64,000 nt of DNA, from the NCBI RefSeq assembly GCF_023065955.2, contig NW_026623067.1, forward strand, positions 60,458,444 through 60,522,443, read 5' to 3'. The translations under genes and the position numbers were made by a program. The notes below the pieces were generated by a model. It was given only the letters and a program-made list of their open reading frames with translations, was not told where the DNA came from and made no database searches. Positions 58,075 to 64,000 of this stretch are shown here, in pieces. The DNA is from Ursus arctos (Eukaryota; Chordata; Mammalia; Carnivora; Ursidae). Within the stretch, counting starts at the first letter, position 1. Each line of letters opens with the position of its first letter.

Positions 58075-58220
58075 TACCCTTCTCTAGCCGTGTGACCTTG
58101 AATGATTATGAACCTCTTATCAGTGGTTTCCTAACTGAAGGGAGAATAATACCCATGTCATGGGACGGTTGTGGGACTAGAAGTAACACTGCATATAGAA
58201 ACTGAGCAGTTTGCACACGG
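58075..58220 (+). mobile_element. MIR
   Basis: CTAGCCGTGTGACCTTGAAT, then AGGGAGAATAATACCCATGT and GGGACGGTTGTGGGACTAG. Confidence 0.72.
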
Positions 58221-58989
58221 TTTCCTTGGAGACTGGGAGTCCAGTGCTTGTCAGTTCCTAATCCCCACTTAAATTATTATAAATGTAAGGTGAAAAGAAG
58301 GAGAAATTCTTGTTAGTAATTAGTATGCTATTCAGTATCAAATTATCCATGACACTTGTTTCTCGTGTCTATTAATCACAGCTAAGGTCAAACCTTTATT
58401 CTTCTGTAGACTTGACTATTCTCTTTAAGAATTACCAATTAATAAGCCCAGGGGGGAAAAAGAATCTATAATAAACACCTATCTTTTAACATTGGTCTAA
58501 GGAAGTAGGGTAGAATCTAATTCATAATTGCCCTACAAAGTATTCTCTGATTCTGATGAAAGGTCAGCTTCCTGGAATAAAATTCTTCTGGTCTGAAAAT
58601 ATCCCAATTTAGGGAGGGGAAGAGAAACTGAGATTCAGTAATTCATCTTTCTGGAATCCATCCTGTTTGTTTAGGTCATTTTTGGGAACAGTGTGGTGAC
58701 GTTCTGCCTTAGTAAGGGAGGCGTGAAGGTCCAAGGTACATGTTGCCTCAGAGGGAGAGGCGGTAGGTTTGCCCTTTCCCTGCAATCCCGTAACGCCAGA
58801 CTAATCCGCAGCCTCTGTTAGTAAGATTACCCATCTGTCAGCTTCAAAACCAGAGGCAGACATCTTTACTTCCAGATTCTCTTGCTGTGTGGGTTTGGGA
58901 AGGGGCAAAGCTAACAAATACCACCTCCCTTGAAAGGCCGAGCACCCAGCTAGGTTTTTATATCCATTGATACAGCCGGTCCCCCGGCA
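58221..58989. other. Unique intronic sequence
   Basis: Nothing recognised. Confidence 0.4.
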
Positions 58990-59135
58990 GTCCTCTGATG
59001 CAGGCATTACTCCCTGCTTTGGTTAGGAAACCAGTGATAAGAGATTACATAATCTTTCAAGGTCACATGACTGGAAAAGCATGGAAAAAAGACCTCCAGA
59101 TGTGAGGTCAGGCTCCCATCCTAGCTGTCCAACTA
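58990..59135 (-). mobile_element. MIR, antisense
   Basis: GGTTAGGAAACCAGTGATAA, AATCTTTCAAGGTCACATGA, then GATGTGAGGTCAGGCTCCCA. Confidence 0.6.
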
Positions 59136-60773
59136 TGTCTGAAACACCTCTTTACCTTGGGCCTGATACAACTTCGTTCTCCCCACCCCTGCCCCTCCTC
59201 TTAGTGGCAGACTTGCAAGAAACCCACATTTTAACAGTTGGACCTGTGGATAAGCCGTTCTGGAGAAGGTAGGCCTGGTGGGAGCAGAAAGGTCCCTTCA
59301 TTCCAAACAGAATACGCAGTCCTTGCAGGGAGTCGCACCTGCTTCTGTGTTCCCTGGTTTCAACCATATAGTTTTTGTCTGCTTGACCTCACTCCTTTGT
59401 TTTCTGACACTCATCAGGTCCTGAAGTAACTTTTTGTAGGAGAGCATCTTTTGCCAGTTAAGATGGCCTTTCATCTTTCTCTCTGACCTCTGTGACATAA
59501 ACTTGCTGAAAAGAATACTCTGTCTTGATAAAATTGGGTTGAGCCCATTTCAGTTTGATTCCGGCTGTTGTTTTCATGAGGATTATTTCTGACTCCTATT
59601 TCTCATTTCCCTTATCACCCTCACTCCCATTCGCACACGCCATCCGTGGACGCGCCTCACATACACACACTACACAGGTCACCGCCCACCTTCAAGATGA
59701 GTCACTTCAAAATGAGACTTTAACCCGGCTGTAAGGAAATCTCTTAGCTCTCCACGTATGTGTGGAGAAAGCTCTGTTGGCACTCTGCCTTGCTGTTTGA
59801 AATGGATACCTCAAATTTGAGTGTGCCTGTTGGAAATAACAACTCACTTTCAGCAATATTGTTCATTAAAATGGAAATTGCCTTGTACCCATTCTCATTC
59901 TTGGAGAATTCCCAGGAAGAAAGTTCATTTTACGTGAGCAGTGTTCAAGAAATAACCTTTCTCCTCAGATCTCTTTTTTAAGCATATAACAAGATTGTAG
60001 ATGATTGATTTACACAGTTCTGGTCCGCTATAAAGGTTTTTATATCTAACAACAATAAAAACATATTCTCAGGAATTTTACCATTATGGGATTGTTAGTA
60101 ATTTGGGGGAGGAAAGGTAACTTTAGGATTTAATTCCTGAATTAATAAGCTGCCATCACCCTGGAATGCCAATTTTCTTTTCAGTTGTTCCTTTACCCAC
60201 CTGTGAAGTACATTAAAGCGTTTATCAAATGGTGATTTAAATGTGAAAATACAATGCCTTAGGACTGAATGTCCTGTGTTTGCAGTGCTTTTAGAGAGGA
60301 TTGGGATTTGCACGGGGTGAGGTATAAACGGAGAGAAGGAAAGATTCCATAATAACTGAATAAGACCTCAAAGTACCACTCAAGTACAAAAAATATGGCC
60401 TAAAGCATAATAGAGCCTGCAAGATAAAAGCAATTTTGTTATTGTTGTTATAATAGCCAGCAGGCGCTATGTATATTTTAGGTCCTTTCAAAACTTTCCT
60501 TCTGAATACCATTTTATTCCTATTGTGGCTTTCAAACACGACCATTCCATTTTTAAAACAGTATTGAATCTTTATGGCACCATATATTTAAGATGCATGA
60601 ATTATGTTCGGAAGGCTTCAGGACCAAAGGGCTGAGCAGCCTTAAGCACTTTTCTTTAAATATATAAGCTTAAAAGTGTATTGCTTAGCACCCCTGACAG
60701 GAAAGTTCAGTAAAATGCATGTAGTATTTGAGATTTTTATCTTGCATTTTTTAAAACCTTGGGCTTATCAGTT
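59136..60773. other. Unique intronic sequence
   Basis: 1.6 kb without a recognisable repeat or exon. Confidence 0.4.
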
Positions 60774-60783
60774 GGAAACTTTT

Positions 60784-60994
60784 TTTAAAAGATTTTATTT
60801 AAGAGAGTGCACATGAGTGAGTGGGGAGAAGGACAGAGGGGGGAGGAGACGGGGAGGGAGAGAATCTCAAGAAGACTGTACTGAGTGTGAAGCCTGATGA
60901 GGGGCTTGATCTCATGACCCCAAGATCACGTCCTGAGCAAAAAAACCCAAGATTCGGATGCTTAGCTGACTGAGCCCCACAGGCACCCCCTGCA
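60784..60994 (-). mobile_element. Can-SINE, antisense, with TSD
   Basis: AAAAGATTTTATTTAAGAGA at the left, then GGGGCTTGATCTCATGACCC and CTGAGCCCCACAGGCACCCC. TSD GGAAACTTTT at 60774-60783 and 60995-61004. Confidence 0.92.
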
Positions 60995-61078
60995 GGAAAC
61001 TTTTAATGGCATAATCACGTGTTTATCTAGTAGTAGTGAGTGTGACGTAAGTAGTGTGTGCTTTAAAATGGACTCCCT

Positions 61079-61306
61079 GGGGCGCCTGGGTAGCGCAGTC
61101 GTTAAGCGTCTGCCTTCGGCTCAGGGCGTGATCCCGGAGTTCCGGGATCGAGTCCCACATCAGGCTCCTCCGCTGGGAGCCTGCTTCTTCCTCTCCCACT
61201 TCCCTGCTGTGTTCCCTCTCTCGCTGGCTGTCTCTCTGTCACATAAATAAATAAAAAAATCTTAAAAAAAAAAAAACACCAAAATTTAAAATAAAATAAA
61301 ATAAAA
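61079..61306 (+). mobile_element. Young Can-SINE, 15-bp TSD, extended tail
   Basis: GGGGCGCCTGGGTAGCGCAG head, CCCACATCAGGCTCCTCCGC, CT-rich middle, A13 tract, then a (TAAAA)n extension. TSD TAAAATGGACTCCCT is at 61064-61078 and 61307-61321. Confidence 0.97.
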
Positions 61307-61311
61307 TAAAA
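61288..61311. repeat. (TAAAA)n microsatellite in SINE tail
   Basis: About five ATAAA units formed at the A-rich 3' end of the SINE; the last unit overlaps the TSD. Confidence 0.9.
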
Positions 61312-61321
61312 TGGACTCCCT

Positions 61322-61799
61322 TCCTCTGCTTCCATAAACTTTGCTTTCTCTCTCATACATTGTCCTTGATGTGTTTGATGTCGCATTTTTATAGACCTGA
61401 GGAAACCCTGTTGTCACTGTTGCTTCTCCAAATGGTCAGATGTGGATGTGTGTTTTAATTGCTTGCCAGATCTTGAAAAGTCTGGTTAGATGGAATGTAA
61501 TGGGAAACCCTGGGAAGATGCGTTTTTTTTTTTTTCTCACACTTCTTTATGAAAAAATTTGACACCGTTTAATAGATGTCTTTGCTAGTTGTGTGAAATA
61601 GAATTAGTAACAGTGTTACAGGTTTATAGGGCTTTTCATCTATTTGAGAAGATAAGCACAATTCCCTCACAGTGTGTCTTATCTTTACGTAACCTTGCTC
61701 TTGGTGTCCTAACAGGCACTTGAACCTTTGTCGTCAATAAATAGGATTCTCATCAGTTGTTCGATCCCTTTCCTGCTCTCCCACTGCCTCCTTCCTTCA
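61322..61799. other. Unique intronic sequence
   Basis: A T15 run lies near 61519-61533. Nothing else recognised. Confidence 0.4.
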
Positions 61800-61985
61800 A
61801 AGTGAGCTCCTTGTGGTTCTCTGCCTAATTTGTACGTCTTTGAACACACTGTCCCCTCTGCTTTGAATGTTTGTCCCCTTCCTTCTTGCATCACTATGTC
61901 TGACATGTCCCCGAGGACATTTGAGTTGGCCTTCAGACGTTCAGCCTGGCTTTCACTTGTCACCTCTGGCAGTTCTGCACACATA
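61800..61985 (+). mobile_element. LINE2 fragment
   Basis: CTGCTTTGAATGTTTGTCCC followed by GGCCTTCAGACGTTCAGCCT resembles the L2 3' region. Confidence 0.5.
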
Positions 61986-63254
61986 GTGATTCTTATTTAC
62001 CTCTTCTTAGATTCCTGCCACCCCCGATACACCTTCCTTACCCTTCCTGCACCGAGTAGTCATTATTGGCTTGTTCCCCTGCCGCCCCGCCCCACTCCCG
62101 TGGCCACCCCAGACGCACACATAGCAGTGTCTGCAGTAAGACACAGCTCTATTGATTACCTTAGTAATAACGTCACAAGGGCAGGTCATCAGTGAATACC
62201 CACCAACGGTGTGAGTCTATTGAGGCTGTGAAAAGGGATTCAGAGACGTCTGAGATGCTCTTGGCCCCAGTAGTTCTTTCTCAGGCTTGGGAAATAAGGC
62301 ATGTCCTGGGGGAGAGTGGCTGAGTTGGTGAGTTGGCAGGCCGTAAAGTGGGCCAGGGTAGCATAGACCTGTGGGTGTGTTCAGGCTTGCTCTCACCTGA
62401 GTGTGAGGCTAGGAGTGCTCACACCTCCCGTCCCCCAGAGGGTGGGGAGCAGTCATGCCAGTGGTGCCAAGATTTGAAACTGAGTGAAAGGGTAGCCCTG
62501 GGGTATTGCCTTGAGATGAATGGGTGTTCTTTAAGCTGGGGGGGAGAGGGGGGAGGAGCACAAGGAAAAGATTAGCTTTGAGAAGGGACAAGGTATTTGG
62601 GCAAAAGGTTGGAGCCCAGACTTCCTGTTCTGGAATTAGTAGTGGGAGGGAAGATGGCACAGTACGCAAGAGGCCGGATCTGGACAGCCTCGACTGGTAG
62701 GCTAAGATGTTCGGGTGTTACCTTGGTATGCAGAGAAATGTTTAATGTTTTGGGAGTTGCAAAGTGAAAGAAGCCAACAGAGTGAGGAGAGGGAAGGGCG
62801 ACTGGACAGGGAAGGAGGCTCTTAAAATAGTCTAAGCAGGAAGCAAAAACAGCATTTAAGCCCCCCCTTCCATTCCCTCCAAAACTGAGTCCTACATGTC
62901 AGGCAATGGGGATTCAAATGTAAGTGAAGTGTAGGGTGCCTTTGCAAGAAAAGGGTGCGAAAACATCAACATCACCTCCATTGTCAGGCTGATAGTAAAT
63001 TGTGACCTACAGGAAAAGACATGGGTGGTGATACCTAGTAAAGTGACAGAAACTGCAGCCAGGTCACAGGATGATGCTACGGTCACTCGTGGTAGATAGG
63101 GCTTCTGTTCACAGTAAAATGAGTAGTATCCTCTGTGTGCTGGTACTTTCTGCCAGGAGTCTGGTCCCTTTAACTGGTCCTGCCGGTTCTTTCCTTGGCC
63201 CCCCGCCTACCATACTCTGTTCTCAGCACCCAGCCAGGGTGAGCCTTTTTAACT
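61986..63254. other. Unique intronic sequence
   Basis: No gene or clear repeat. A diverged L2-like motif may lie near 62895-62960. Confidence 0.4.
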
Positions 63255-63815
63255 GCAAGGCCAGTGATGTTACTTCTCTTCCCCAAACTCCGCAGTGGCT
63301 CCTGTCTCAGGGTGGGAGCCAAGGTCCTCAAGGCGGTCCACAAGGCACCCTACTCATTATGTCTCTGGTCTCAAGTCCTCCTGCACGGCCTATTCTGCTC
63401 TGGCCACTCTTGCCTACTTGGCATTGCTCAGATTCGCCTAGAATGCTCTCCCTTGAGGCCTCACCCCTGCGTGTCCCCATGTCTAATCTCATCTCCTTGA
63501 AGTCGGCTCATAGGTCACCTGACCATCCTATTTGAAATTGCAACCTGTCCCCAGTCCCTTGCCTTGACCCTCCCCATCCCTCTGACCCTACTCTGTTTAT
63601 ATTCATGACTTTAATTGCTTTCAGACACAATACATCATGGGTTACTACCTCTGCTATCACTAGTATACTGTTCCTCATTAGGTCTCTCCACATTGCTCCA
63701 CCCATATGTAGGCATTTTCAAGGCAGGAATCGTTACCTTTTCATTAACTAATGCATCACAAATGCTTGCAAAAGTGCCTGGTGCAAACTGGAAGCCAGTA
63801 AATACTAGAATGCAT
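63255..63815 (+). mobile_element. LINE2 3' half
   Basis: CCCCAAACTCCGCAGTGGCT, CGGTCCACAAGGCACCCTAC, TCTGGCCACTCTTGCCTACT, then CAAGGCAGGAATCGTTACCT and AAAAGTGCCTGGTGCAAACT follow L2 order through to its 3' end. The ORFs over this region (up to 154 codons) are decayed L2 or chance, not host genes. Confidence 0.72.
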
Positions 63816-64000
63816 TGTGATTTTCCTGCTGTTATTCATAAGGCCTAGGTAACTACCCCTTCCCACCCCATATTAAATGGGTTTTGGTCATGGGAAAGAA
63901 TAGTTGATCCTATCATAGTCTTAATTTTCTGTATGTTTACCCATTTTTTTTCTTCAAATGACCCGCTTTCTTGGAGATGTTTAGAGCAATCTTATGAAAT

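Larger units (their letters stand above)
34187..64000 (+). other. IQGAP2: Intron downstream of the IQGAP2 exon (intron 2, 5' part)
   Basis: The intron begins with GTAAGG immediately after the exon. The next expected coding sequence (Trp-Met-Glu-Val-Cys, start of the calponin-homology domain) was looked for by eye on the + strand and not seen. The intron therefore probably continues past the window end and is at least about 29.8 kb. Confidence 0.75.

Noticed and set aside
63071..63535. 154-codon plus-strand ORF
   Set aside because: Much of it lies over an LINE2 3' region; not a host gene.
34187..64000. Next IQGAP2 exon or the nested PAR-family gene F2RL2 known inside human IQGAP2
   Set aside because: Neither the Trp-Met-Glu-Val-Cys exon start nor any seven-transmembrane receptor coding sequence was seen on either strand; probably further downstream.
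1..64000. Bacterial-type features (operons, CRISPR, phage, insertion sequences, defence systems)
   Set aside because: Composition, SINE/LINE content and the spliced exon show vertebrate nuclear DNA; nothing of this kind is present.

Overview
This is mammalian nuclear DNA, almost entirely non-coding. The organism is a caniform carnivore. The window holds many Can-SINEs (tRNA-Lys-derived head opening GGGGCGCCTGGGTGGC, CT-rich middle, AATAAA-type A-rich tail) and carnivore-type LINE-1 copies. Several of the least diverged SINEs share a subfamily wording (CATCAGGCTCCTCCGCTGGG, then TCGCTGGCTGTCTC) that I associate with bears or giant panda, and less well with seals. The carnivore call is firm; the bear call is a memory-based inference.

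One protein-coding exon is convincing: 34087-34186 on the + strand. It encodes an IQGAP N-terminal segment whose diagnostic residues match IQGAP2 and not IQGAP1 or IQGAP3. It is bounded by a good acceptor (pyrimidine tract plus TTTTAG) and donor (AAAAG/GTAAGG). The window is therefore most simply read as about 34 kb of IQGAP2 intron 1, coding exon 2, and about 30 kb of intron 2. The first and third coding exons are not visible. IQGAP2 is a RasGAP-like scaffold binding actin, calmodulin and Rac1/Cdc42; this exon lies just before its calponin-homology domain.

Layout. 1-9.5 kb: old L1, two Can-SINEs, a very short recent L1 insertion with a 16-bp target-site duplication (TSD), a complete MaLR solo LTR with TG...CA ends and a 5-bp TSD, and a 1.4-kb minus-strand L1. 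9.5-13 kb: mostly unique DNA with one hAT-like fossil. 13-18 kb: a plus-strand L1 carrying two SINEs, then two antisense SINEs. 18-34 kb: MIR/L2 fossils, six SINEs, two short CpG-dense blocks and a G-quadruplex-type tract. 34.1 kb: the exon. 34.5-35.7 kb: three minus-strand L1 3' fragments. 36-42.3 kb: a layered block with one L1 inside another and four SINEs on top. 42.3-64 kb: L2, MIR, LTR and DNA-transposon relics, microsatellites and long stretches of unique intron.

I found no tRNA, rRNA or snRNA gene, no CRISPR, no intact transposon ORF and no convincing second gene. The many short ORFs have no recognisable homology apart from decayed L1 ORF2 pieces. I do not see an undescribed biological system here. 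The points worth following up are the CpG-dense intronic blocks, the nested retrotransposon layers, and young insertions that should be polymorphic or lineage-specific. All repeat-family calls were made by eye from remembered consensus sequences, so boundaries are good to a few bases only where a TSD is given.
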